A DNA stretch of 13,111 nt. Origin: Spirochaetota bacterium (GTDB lineage: Bacteria > Spirochaetota > UBA4802 > JAFGJZ01). Made by a program: the position numbers and the translations under genes. A model generated the notes under the pieces. It was not told where the DNA came from, searched no databases, and saw nothing but the letters and a program-made list of their open reading frames with translations. The stretch spans positions 1-13,111 of the forward strand of contig JAEWVL010000231.1 of assembly GCA_023396665.1 (NCBI GenBank), read 5' to 3'. This document shows positions 1-6,316 of the stretch, piece by piece (position 1 is the first letter of the stretch; each line of letters starts with the position of its first letter).

Positions 1-1
1 A

Positions 2-553
2 AAGGACAGGACACTTCGAATCTGGAGTGCGGGCTGTTCGACAGGGGAAGAACCCTATACAATAGCAATTTGTGTTAATGAAAAACGTTCACTTTTTCAG
101 GGATGGAACATCGAAATAATAGCAACAGATATCGCCTATACGGTTCTCGAGTTTGCCAGAGTCGGACGCTATAGCGGACGTCGTATTGAGAAAGTTCCGT
201 CTGATTACATGAAAAAGTATTTTAATCTCATTAAACCCGAGGATGGGCTGTACGAAATAAACAACGACTGTCGCAAGCTGATTAAATTCGGACAATTGAA
301 CCTTTTTAAAGACCCTTTTCCCAAAGATATTGACATTATATTTTGCCGGAATGTCATGATATATTTTGACCGGGAACATCAGAGAAAACTTGTTGCAGAT
401 TTTTACAAATCTGTATCAAAATCAAATGGCTATCTGCTTATCGGACATTCCGAAACATTACATTCGATTTCAGAGTCATTTACCTATGTAAAACTAATGG
501 AAGCACCGGTGTATGTGCCAGTTGAGAGGATAAATGAGTTCAACCCCCGTTAA
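2..553 (+). CDS. cheR: CheR chemoreceptor methyltransferase (5' truncated)
   Basis: S-adenosylmethionine-dependent methyltransferase that methylates glutamates on chemoreceptors during adaptation; cytoplasmic. The reading frame is open from base 2, so the N-terminal four-helix domain and the start lie outside the window. The visible part is the catalytic Rossmann-type domain. It opens with the SAM-binding motif SAGCSTGEEPYTIAI (about 26-70), continues with the acidic strand end IIATDI (about 116-133), and then has the CheR signature FCRNVMIYFD (about 340-370) followed by GYLLIGHSET (about 429-460). The last 20 nt overlap the start of cheD, so the two adaptation enzymes are probably translationally coupled. 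Identification is very secure from the ordered motifs; only the missing 5' end limits it. Confidence 0.96.
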   Translation, partial: KDRTLRIWSAGCSTGEEPYTIAICVNEKRSLFQGWNIEIIATDIAYTVLEFARVGRYSGRRIEKVPSDYMKKYFNLIKPEDGLYEINNDCRKLIKFGQLNLFKDPFPKDIDIIFCRNVMIYFDREHQRKLVADFYKSVSKSNGYLLIGHSETLHSISESFTYVKLMEAPVYVPVERINEFNPR

Positions 554-1013
554 TGTAGGAATAGCGGAGATAAAAGTTGTAAAACCTCCGCAGCAACTTA
601 AAACAGTTCTTGGATCATGTGTCGCGATTTGTCTGTATGATACAAAAAAACACATTGCCGGATTAGCCCATGTTATGTTACCTGAAAAAAAATCGGATGA
701 TGCAAACCCCGTTAAGTATGCTGACAGCGCATTACCCTTGCTTATTGAGGAACTTGAAAATTCCGGTGCAATAAAAGAAAATCTGAGCGCAAAAATCGTC
801 GGTGGAGCAGAAGTTCTGAAATTCTCACGGCTTGCGAAATTTTCAAAAATCGGAACAAGCAATACGGAAAAGATACGTGAAGTTCTGGCTTCATTTTCCA
901 TACCCCTTGAAGGAGAGGATACGGGAGGCGAATCAGGACGCTCTGTCACTTTTGACTCAGCGACCGGAGAGTTACTGGTTTCCTTGCTTAGCGGTGAACA
1001 AAGGAGAATCTGA
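534..1013 (+). CDS. cheD: CheD chemoreceptor glutamine deamidase
   Basis: Deamidates specific glutamines of methyl-accepting chemotaxis proteins to glutamates, creating CheR substrates. In CheC-containing systems it also takes part in adaptation feedback. The 159 residues match the usual CheD length. The nucleophilic cysteine is C29 within LGSCVAICLYD, the catalytic histidine is H46 within GLAHVMLP, and T24 is the probable third residue. KIVGGAEVL (about 87-95) is the conserved CheD core. The ATG lies inside the end of cheR, 20 nt before its stop, and an AGAGGA-like ribosome site sits just upstream. No CheC or CheB is seen in this window. yicC follows only 6 nt after the stop. Confidence 0.96.
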   Translation: MSSTPVNVGIAEIKVVKPPQQLKTVLGSCVAICLYDTKKHIAGLAHVMLPEKKSDDANPVKYADSALPLLIEELENSGAIKENLSAKIVGGAEVLKFSRLAKFSKIGTSNTEKIREVLASFSIPLEGEDTGGESGRSVTFDSATGELLVSLLSGEQRRI

Positions 1014-1019
1014 ACAACA

Positions 1020-1886
1020 ATGCAAAGTATGACCGGCTATTCTTATGTTGAGGACAAATCAAAGCAATTTTCATTTTCAATAGAAATAAAGACGCTTAAT
1101 ACAAAGTACAATGAGTGTTATACAAATGTCCCGCGCTTTTTGCGAGGGGAGGAAAGTGCTATACAGACGGTGCTGAAAAAAAGTTTTACCAGGGGAAAAG
1201 TAGAGCTTTCAATTGAGGTTTTTGATTGGGTATTGCAAAGGGATGTCTCAATCAACAGGGAAATGGCCGCTGCATATCATCGGGAGCTTAAGGAACTTGA
1301 AAAAGTATTAAAACCGTCGATACCTTTCTCATCTGACGTGATTTTCCAGATGGAGGGAGTGCTTAACCGGTCAAGAACCTTCTTGTCGGAAGAATCACGA
1401 AAAAAAATATTTGATTCACTCGATGAGGTTATTCGAAAAGTAACTTTAATGCGCGCTAAAGAAGGGACTGCGCTGAAGAAAGACATAATGAAGGCGTTGA
1501 AAGCCATAAAGGCGGATTCAAAGCAGGTGCAGTCGTTATCGAAATTCAATTCCCGAGAGTACTATACAAAGCTGAAAGAAAGAATAAGTTCAATTTCAGG
1601 TAACATACCTGATGAGCGGCGCTTGTATAGCGAAATAGCTTTTTATGCCGATAAAATTGACATAAATGAAGAGCTATGCAGACTTTCCGATCATCTCGCA
1701 AAAATCGAAAAGCTGATCAACGATGAGGATGTGGTGGGAAAAAAACTGGATTTTCTGGCACAGGAACTTTTTCGGGAAATCAATACAATCGGATCGAAAA
1801 CTGCGAGTTCAAAGGTATCGCATATCGTTGTTGATATGAAAAACCATGTCGATAGAATACGTGAGCAGGCAAGGAATCTGGTATGA
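1020..1886 (+). CDS. yicC: YicC-family endoribonuclease
   Basis: YicC/YloC family protein; characterised relatives are endoribonucleases linked to small-RNA turnover and stationary-phase physiology. It is full length at 288 residues. The family N-terminus is present (MQSMTGYS), and the conserved C-terminal block holds FLAQELFREINTIGSK followed by HIVVDMKNHVDRIREQ. The start is supported by AAGGAG at 1001-1006, a rather long 13 nt upstream. The stop overlaps the remA start as ATGA. The order yicC-remA-gmk-rpoZ matches the Bacillus yloC-remA-gmk-rpoZ neighbourhood, which strengthens the call. In this window it sits in the same transcript direction as hfq, so an RNA-metabolism theme is plausible (inference). 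Confidence 0.94.
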   Translation: MQSMTGYSYVEDKSKQFSFSIEIKTLNTKYNECYTNVPRFLRGEESAIQTVLKKSFTRGKVELSIEVFDWVLQRDVSINREMAAAYHRELKELEKVLKPSIPFSSDVIFQMEGVLNRSRTFLSEESRKKIFDSLDEVIRKVTLMRAKEGTALKKDIMKALKAIKADSKQVQSLSKFNSREYYTKLKERISSISGNIPDERRLYSEIAFYADKIDINEELCRLSDHLAKIEKLINDEDVVGKKLDFLAQELFREINTIGSKTASSKVSHIVVDMKNHVDRIREQARNLV

Positions 1887-2134
1887 ACGCGCATCTGATC
1901 AGTATCGGTTACGGTAATGCCGTAGTTGCAGAAAGAGTCATAGCGGTAATATCTCCCGCGTCTGCATCGGGGAAAAGAATACGTGAAGAGGCCCGGGATA
2001 ACAGAATGCTGATAGATGCGACACATGGAAGAAAAACCCGGGCGATTATCATTATGGACAGCAATCACATTGTTCTGTCCGGAATGCAGCCCGAAACTAT
2101 AATTAATAGATTGAATGCGGATAATGCAGAGTAG
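1883..2134 (+). CDS. remA: RemA/DUF370-family DNA-binding regulator
   Basis: Small RemA-like protein (DUF370). In Bacillus, RemA is an oligomeric DNA-binding activator of biofilm-matrix and osmoprotection genes; its role outside Firmicutes is poorly known. The 83 residues match family size. Family features visible are the N-terminal strand HLISIGYGNAVVAERVIAVISP and the basic segment around SGKRIREEARDNRMLIDATHGRKTRAIIIMD, ending in SNHIVLSGMQPETI. The start overlaps the yicC stop by 4 nt (ATGA) and the 3' end overlaps gmk, so translation is probably coupled on both sides. The name follows homology and gene order; a matrix-gene role in this organism is not shown. Confidence 0.92.
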   Translation: MNAHLISIGYGNAVVAERVIAVISPASASGKRIREEARDNRMLIDATHGRKTRAIIIMDSNHIVLSGMQPETIINRLNADNAE

Positions 2135-2732
2135 ATTTTCGATAGTATTTTCAGCACCTTCCGGTGCGGGGAAATCAACCATTATTGCCCGGGTATTGAG
2201 TGAAATACCCGATATTACATTTGTGACATCTTCGACTACGAGAAAACAGCGTCCCGGTGAAATAAACGGAGTTGATTACTATTTTCTTGATCAGGATGAA
2301 TTTCTTGCAAAAGCCAGTAATGATGATTTTCTCGAGTGGGCTATTGTCCATTCCAATTATTATGGTACGCTCAAAAAAGAAGTTGACAGAATACTGGGGG
2401 ATAAAAAAATCCCTCTGTTTGATGTGGATGTACAGGGAGCGCTCAATCTGAGAACGGCGCTCACCGGTGCCGTGTTTATTTTTATTCTACCCCCTTCTAT
2501 GACCGAGCTGGAGAAGCGCCTTCGGGACAGAAAAACAGAAAGTGACGAACAGGTTGCTTTGCGCCTTGCAAATGCGAAATGTGAGATACGCGAGCTCGGA
2601 ATTTTTGATTATGTAGTGGTAAACAGGGACATTTCCGAGTCTGTGCGGGACGTAGAATGCATCATACGCGCCGAAAGATTACGAGTTAATCGTATGAGAG
2701 ATTATATTGAATCTATGGGGTTTAATCAGTGA
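2115..2732 (+). CDS. gmk: Guanylate kinase
   Basis: Phosphorylates GMP (and dGMP) to GDP with ATP, an essential purine-salvage and GTP-supply step. The 205-residue length is typical. The P-loop is SAPSGAGKST (about 13-22), followed by the GMP-binding TSSTTRKQRPGEINGVDYYFLD (about 35-57), the LLFDVDVQGA-type segment (here IPLFDVDVQGALNLR) and the lid RLRDRKTESDEQVALRL. The start overlaps the end of remA by 20 nt. An in-frame ATG at 2124 (overlap 11 nt) is an equally possible start, since neither has a strong ribosome site, which fits coupling to remA. The stop overlaps the GTG of rpoZ (GTGA). Confidence 0.97.
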   Translation: MRIMQSRFSIVFSAPSGAGKSTIIARVLSEIPDITFVTSSTTRKQRPGEINGVDYYFLDQDEFLAKASNDDFLEWAIVHSNYYGTLKKEVDRILGDKKIPLFDVDVQGALNLRTALTGAVFIFILPPSMTELEKRLRDRKTESDEQVALRLANAKCEIRELGIFDYVVVNRDISESVRDVECIIRAERLRVNRMRDYIESMGFNQ

Positions 2733-2920
2733 TAATACCATTAAAGAAACTGCTTGCGAAAACTGACAACAAATTTGAATTTACAAAGGCCGCAATGCTT
2801 GCGGTTTCACGTCTTGAGAAGATCAGAGATTACCCTGAGAGCGATCATAACTGGAAAATCGTTCCCAATATTCTCAAGATAGTGCTTGAGGAAAAGGTTC
2901 ATTTGTACTATAAAAAGTGA
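2729..2920 (+). CDS. rpoZ: RNA polymerase omega subunit (short)
   Basis: Omega assists folding and assembly of the beta' subunit of RNA polymerase. The product is only 63 residues, shorter than the roughly 70-90 usual. It keeps the conserved N-terminal helix pattern IPLKKLLAKTDNKFEFTKAAM and the C-terminal hydrophobic/acidic pattern IVLEEKVHLYYKK that corresponds to the ALEEI-x-GKI-x-Y region. The start is GTG overlapping the gmk stop (GTGA). Position immediately after gmk is the usual place for rpoZ, which supports a call that sequence alone would leave moderate. The 3' end overlaps the GTG of miaA by 4 nt. Confidence 0.85.
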   Translation: MIIPLKKLLAKTDNKFEFTKAAMLAVSRLEKIRDYPESDHNWKIVPNILKIVLEEKVHLYYKK

Positions 2921-3849
2921 ATAGTAAGCTTGTGGTGCTGGCGGGGCCTACTGGATCCGGTAAAACTGCGTTAGCCATGAGACTATGCGAGTTCTTTCCC
3001 TTTTTCGAAATAGTATCCGCTGATTCGGTACAGGTTTATCGCTATCTCGATGTCGGGAGCGGGAAAGTAAGCCCTCAGGATCGTCTTCGATATCCTCATT
3101 TTTGTATTGATATCGTTGATCCTGATGTTGATTTTGATGTCTCTTCATATTTATTGGCGGCTGAGACTGCCATAATTGAGGTGTATTCACGGGGACATGT
3201 GCCTTTGATTGTAGGCGGATCCGGACTTTATATAGATTCTCTCGTTTTCGGCCTTTCAAAAATACCGGAAGTTCCCATTGATTGTGTAAACAAGCTTAAG
3301 CATATTGTTCAAAGCGATATTTACGGGAAAGACTGTCTTCGCAAACGACTTGAAGACCTTGATCCTGAGGCTGCGAAGGGTATTCATCCGAACGATATGC
3401 AACGAACAATACGCGCTCTGGCGGTCTATGAAACGACCGGTCATCCGATTTCGTATTATTGGAATAAAAAAGTCGTTCAACAAAAGGCACCTTTTTTTAT
3501 TGTAACGGATTATGCCAGATCTACCCTCTATGACTGTATAAACGAACGCGTTGATTTGATGATTCGAGACGGTTTGTACGAAGAGGTCGAGCGGCTGAAT
3601 ACCATGGGCTACTCGGAAAGACTGAAAAAGACAATAGGCTATTGCGAAATCTATTCCAGTCTAATGAAGGAGATTAGTTTACCGCTGGCAATAGAAAAGA
3701 TGAAACAGGCAACACGCAAATATGCGAAACGGCAGATCGCATGGTTTTCACGCTATGATTCCTTTCATTATATGGGTAAATTTGATGATCTGGTTGAAAA
3801 AGTAAAAAAATATACAGAGGCGAGTATGCCGCAGGGAGGAGAGTCATGA
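2917..3849 (+). CDS. miaA: tRNA dimethylallyltransferase MiaA
   Basis: Transfers a dimethylallyl group from DMAPP to N6 of A37 in tRNAs reading UNN codons, improving decoding fidelity. The 310 residues match the family. Motifs in order: P-loop GPTGSGKT (10-17), VSADSVQVYRYLDVGSGK, CIDIVDPDVDFDVSSY, PLIVGGSGLYIDSL, the tRNA-contact region HPNDMQRTIRALAVYETTG, and the C-terminal ATRKYAKRQIAWFSR. The start is GTG, overlapping the rpoZ stop. The last 4 nt form an ATGA overlap with hfq. miaA-hfq adjacency is a classical arrangement best known from proteobacteria. A long divergence-prone C-terminal tail is not present. Confidence 0.97.
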   Translation: MNSKLVVLAGPTGSGKTALAMRLCEFFPFFEIVSADSVQVYRYLDVGSGKVSPQDRLRYPHFCIDIVDPDVDFDVSSYLLAAETAIIEVYSRGHVPLIVGGSGLYIDSLVFGLSKIPEVPIDCVNKLKHIVQSDIYGKDCLRKRLEDLDPEAAKGIHPNDMQRTIRALAVYETTGHPISYYWNKKVVQQKAPFFIVTDYARSTLYDCINERVDLMIRDGLYEEVERLNTMGYSERLKKTIGYCEIYSSLMKEISLPLAIEKMKQATRKYAKRQIAWFSRYDSFHYMGKFDDLVEKVKKYTEASMPQGGES

Positions 3850-4064
3850 ATGTTAATATACAGGATAAAATACTTAATGTCGCACGCAGGGATAAAATCG
3901 ATCTGGTTATCTATCTGACGAATGGCGTTCCGGTTTCGGGAAGAGTGATCGCTTTCGATAATTTCACCATTCTGTTAAAAAATGACGTCAAGCAGAACCT
4001 GATATACAAGCACGCCGTTTCGACCGTTGTCCCTTCGAAAATTATCAAAATAGACGAAGAGTAA
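3846..4064 (+). CDS. hfq: RNA chaperone Hfq
   Basis: Hexameric Sm-like RNA chaperone that pairs small RNAs with mRNAs and influences RNA decay. The 72-residue protein is a compact Hfq without the long acidic C-terminal tail of enterobacteria. The N-terminal helix is IQDKILNVARRDKI, the Sm1 motif is VIYLTNGVPVSGRVIAFDNFTILL, and the Sm2 motif contains the diagnostic YKHAVSTVVPS. A strong ribosome site (GGGAGGAGAG) lies directly before the ATG, inside the end of miaA. Only 4 nt separate its stop from the next gene. Its presence implies trans-acting small RNAs in this organism. Confidence 0.97.
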   Translation: MNVNIQDKILNVARRDKIDLVIYLTNGVPVSGRVIAFDNFTILLKNDVKQNLIYKHAVSTVVPSKIIKIDEE

Positions 4065-4068
4065 AATA

Positions 4069-4995
4069 ATGAAAAAATTCTTTTTCATTATTTTACTTCT
4101 GATCATACTTGCTGGTGGGGGCTGGTTTTGCTTTCAGGCGCTCGTCATTGTCCCCGGTGACCGAATTATCGTAGTCTATGATGAGACAGAAGGACGTATC
4201 ATCGGCCAACACGGTGAAGGTATTGTTCCAGTTTATTTGAAGCTGATTCCCGGACGCATAACACTGCATTCGTTCGGCAATACCGGATCGTTGACAGAGG
4301 AACTTTCATCCCCCCTCCCGTTGCTTGCCGAACTTGAAAGTTCACTTTACAGCGTTCGCAGCACATTTTCATTGAATTACAAGGTTTCTGCCGAAAGTTT
4401 TATTATTAATGATGCCATGCTGAAGGAAAAAGATGCCGCACTGGCTGCCGTGGTCCGTGATGTCGTAAAAGGCTCTTTTTCATTTACGATTGCAGAAAAA
4501 ACAAGGGATGTCTATGATTACGCTGTTATAGCGGGTGATTGGCCAAAACATAAAGAGTTTTTCTTCGCAACATTAAGCGACAGATTATCAAGAAAAGGAA
4601 TCGAGCTTGTCTCAATCGAGCAGTGTGCACCCCTTGTAGCACCCACAAATGCAATCTACGAATCCGGACTTGCCTATTACGAACAATTACAGACATTGCA
4701 AAAGCAGTATGGTCTTGAAAACGAGGTTCTGAAGGGGGAACTTCTGGGCGATTCGCTTGAACTCGATACATATTGCAGGAAATTGGAACGTGTGTCGCTT
4801 CTGATAGAGAAAAATCCCTTGCTGCTCCAGTATATGTATATTGAAAAACTGGGTGATATTGTGACCTTAATACTGCCTTCATCGATGAACGGTTTTCCTT
4901 TTGGGCTTGACAGAACACAAAACGAAAAAAAAGATGTCATAAAGGATAACCCGGAATCGGGTGCCCAGTCCAGTGTCTCGCCTTCCGGGCAGTGA
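4069..4995 (+). CDS. Membrane-anchored SPFH/band-7-like protein
   Basis: 308-residue protein with an N-terminal hydrophobic anchor (about residues 4-22, KKFFFIILLLIILAGGGW) and a probable extracytoplasmic remainder. The pattern after the anchor resembles the SPFH (prohibitin/HflK/HflC) fold: VPGDRIIVVYDETEGRI followed by HGEGIVPVYLKLIPGRI, a middle part with a repeated strand/helix pattern, RKGIELVSIEQCAPLVAP (the usual 'later-strand then P-x-x-x-A' junction), a charged helix, and a C-terminal ILPSSMNGFPFGL like the LPS-x motif ending many SPFH proteins. The tail is polar and low-complexity. Only 4 nt follow hfq. In proteobacteria hfq is followed by hflX-hflK-hflC, so an HflK/HflC-like role as a membrane-protease regulator is possible but inferred. 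No partner gene and no FtsH are visible. Confidence 0.6.
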   Translation: MKKFFFIILLLIILAGGGWFCFQALVIVPGDRIIVVYDETEGRIIGQHGEGIVPVYLKLIPGRITLHSFGNTGSLTEELSSPLPLLAELESSLYSVRSTFSLNYKVSAESFIINDAMLKEKDAALAAVVRDVVKGSFSFTIAEKTRDVYDYAVIAGDWPKHKEFFFATLSDRLSRKGIELVSIEQCAPLVAPTNAIYESGLAYYEQLQTLQKQYGLENEVLKGELLGDSLELDTYCRKLERVSLLIEKNPLLLQYMYIEKLGDIVTLILPSSMNGFPFGLDRTQNEKKDVIKDNPESGAQSSVSPSGQ

Positions 4996-5099
4996 AATCA
5001 TTATCTTCTCGCTTCGATGTTCAGAAAAAGAAGACTATGGTTTCGTATGTGTTGAAGTGCACGCAATAACTAATCAGATCTTGTACCAGGAGTAATATA

Positions 5100-5189
5100 A
5101 TGCCTTGTGGAAAGAAAAAGAAACGTCAGAAGATAGCAAATCATAAGAGAAAGAAAAGAAGAAGATTGGATCGCCACAAGAAGAAATAA
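5100..5189 (+). CDS. Small mS38/bS22 (AURKAIP1/COX24-type) ribosomal-like protein
   Basis: A 29-residue, extremely basic peptide beginning MPCGKKKKRQKIANHKRKKR and ending in RLDRHKKK. The pattern, a Pro/Gly start then KK-rich, I-A-x-HKRKKR, R-x-RHKKK, matches the short bacterial proteins carrying the AURKAIP1/COX24 domain. Mitochondrial mS38 and mycobacterial bS22 are relatives on the small ribosomal subunit. A good ribosome site (AGGAG at 5088-5092) lies 7 nt before the ATG, which argues this is a real gene despite its size. It follows the SPFH gene by 104 nt with no terminator between, and a strong hairpin follows the stop. Placement on the ribosome in this organism is inferred from family resemblance. 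Confidence 0.75.
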   Translation: MPCGKKKKRQKIANHKRKKRRRLDRHKKK

Positions 5190-5204
5190 ATGAATATCCC
5201 TGTT

Positions 5205-5254
5205 TTCCCTTTCGTTGACAGGAGCAGCTTAGGCGCTTTGTCAGCGAAAGGGAA
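5205..5254. repeat. Strong 16-bp hairpin after the small basic gene
   Basis: Left arm 5205-5220 (TTCCCTTTCGTTGACA) pairs with right arm 5239-5254 (TGTCAGCGAAAGGGAA) over 16 positions with one T-G wobble and an 18-nt loop. It lies 16 nt after the stop of the mS38-like gene. There is no T-run after the stem on either strand, so it is not a standard intrinsic terminator. It may protect the 3' end of the long operon transcript, act as a processing site, or belong to a small RNA; these are inferences. Confidence 0.7.
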
Positions 5255-5296
5255 GATGCGGAAGTATTCTTGTATGTTATACGACTCTTCTTGCTG

Positions 5297-5323
5297 TTTT
5301 GACCCGGTTTTACCGGGTCAAAA
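5297..5323. repeat. Perfect 12-bp hairpin with reversed T/A polarity
   Basis: TTTTGACCCGGT (5297-5308) and ACCGGGTCAAAA (5312-5323) are perfect reverse complements around a 3-nt loop. The stem begins with T-run and ends with A-run, the reverse of an intrinsic terminator, so on either strand the hairpin is not followed by U residues. It may still act as a terminator without U-tract or as an operator/processing element. It lies between the end of the long operon and the putative promoter of the membrane-protein gene. Confidence 0.65.
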
Positions 5324-5335
5324 CTTTCAGGTTTG

Positions 5336-5356
5336 ATATAAAATACTGTGCAGTAT
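5336..5356. promoter_or_regulatory. Possible -10 box followed by a 14-nt operator-like palindrome
   Basis: A TATAAAAT-like -10 element near 5336-5344 is followed directly by ATACTG-TG-CAGTAT (5343-5356), a perfect dyad with a 2-nt centre. A symmetrical site overlapping the probable transcription start is the usual place for a repressor. No convincing -35 hexamer is seen at the right distance, so the promoter part is weak; the palindrome itself is certain. Confidence 0.3.
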
Positions 5357-5419
5357 CCCCCCTTATAACCTCTTTTTTTTAATAGACATATGCAGATAAA
5401 TCTATAACACTGATATGTG

Positions 5420-5453
5420 CCCTGATTTCATTTAGAAGTAAAATCGTACAGGG
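5420..5453. repeat. Leader hairpin upstream of the membrane-protein gene
   Basis: CCCTGATTT (5420-5428) can pair with AAAT (5441-5444) and CAGGG (5449-5453), leaving a 4-nt bulge. It forms a moderate stem ending 34 nt before the ATG at 5488. It could influence translation of that gene; this is inference from pairing only. Confidence 0.3.
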
Positions 5454-5487
5454 TGTTTGGCATTCTATTTTCTAGCAGGAAATGTAG

Positions 5488-6222
5488 ATGATTGTAAAAC
5501 AACGTAATGCTAACCAGATCGTCGGCGAAGCTGATTCGGGTTTGGGCGTGTATGTAAGTTGGAAAAGACGACCGTCAGAAATCAAGGGTTATCAGAGAGC
5601 TTTGTATTATAGCGATCCGAACGGAAATTATCTGCGTGTCGATTATAATATAAAATCAGGGCGTATACGTCTGTATTATGAGGACAATGCCGAAGGCAAG
5701 ATCGTTTATTCGGCTATTATCGAAAAAGGGTCAATCATATCTGAGAAGAATATGACTTCGGGCAGATCAACACCTTTGGCGCGTGTTTTCAATCCGCTTG
5801 CTCCTTTATTTGCAAATATTCCGAATAAAGAAGTAATCGCGTTAATCGGTGACAATTACGGACTGGCTACGATCAACCGGGAAATTAAAGAAAAAGAAAA
5901 ACGACGAAAAATCGAGCAGACAAGAAAGAAATATTTTAAACCGGATTCAGATAAGGGAAATGCGCTGCTGGGCAGTTTTGATGAGAACAAAAAGCTGGGT
6001 ATCATTGATGTAATAGATGTTATGCTGGGTGTTGTCGTTTCAGTAATTTTATTTTTTTTGTTCCGGGGTTATCAGGCTCCCGGTATTTTTATGGCTTTTT
6101 TCGGTATCGGCGTCGGTTTGATGGATATCTTCGTCAGGGAACGTGAGCCTATCTTTGTTAAAATTCTGCTCTTTCTTGTAGGTGGAGTTGCCACGTATAT
6201 ATACGGTTACTACCTGTACTGA
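5488..6222 (+). CDS. Unrecognised membrane protein with C-terminal three-helix region
   Basis: I do not recognise this 244-residue protein. The first 130 residues look like a soluble beta-rich domain (VYVSWKRRPS, YQRALYYSDPNGNYLRVDY, RIRLYYEDNAEGKIVYSAI). A strongly basic helical linker follows (about 131-148, REIKEKEKRRKIEQTRKKYF). Three hydrophobic segments come next, at about 171-193, 199-213 and 222-242, separated by RERE and other charges. The basic linker suggests a cytoplasmic N-domain tethered to the membrane. AGGAAATG-type ribosome sequence lies just before the ATG. It stands alone between strong hairpins and a terminator, convergent with the next gene, so it is probably monocistronic. 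No catalytic motif is visible and no function is proposed. Confidence 0.8.
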   Translation: MIVKQRNANQIVGEADSGLGVYVSWKRRPSEIKGYQRALYYSDPNGNYLRVDYNIKSGRIRLYYEDNAEGKIVYSAIIEKGSIISEKNMTSGRSTPLARVFNPLAPLFANIPNKEVIALIGDNYGLATINREIKEKEKRRKIEQTRKKYFKPDSDKGNALLGSFDENKKLGIIDVIDVMLGVVVSVILFFLFRGYQAPGIFMAFFGIGVGLMDIFVREREPIFVKILLFLVGGVATYIYGYYLY

Positions 6223-6269
6223 AACGGCGGATTCTGTAATAAATATTGCATATATTTCAGTTGATTAAA

Positions 6270-6297
6270 AAAACGGCGATATCTCTATCGCCGTTTT
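6270..6297. terminator. Bidirectional intrinsic terminator
   Basis: AAAACGGCGATA (6270-6281) pairs perfectly with TATCGCCGTTTT (6286-6297) around a 4-nt loop, with extra A residues before the stem and T residues at its end. It sits between the convergent membrane-protein gene (ends 6222) and the RAM-domain gene (ends 6317), and can serve both strands. Confidence 0.9.
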
Positions 6298-6316
6298 GTG
6301 GCAATGCAGTACCTCT

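Noticed and set aside
832..1032. 66-codon frame overlapping the end of cheD and start of yicC
   Set aside because: Lies in another frame over two well-supported genes and has no independent features.
5205..5323. The two hairpins as ordinary intrinsic terminators
   Set aside because: No U-tract follows either stem on either strand; recorded as repeats of unknown role instead.
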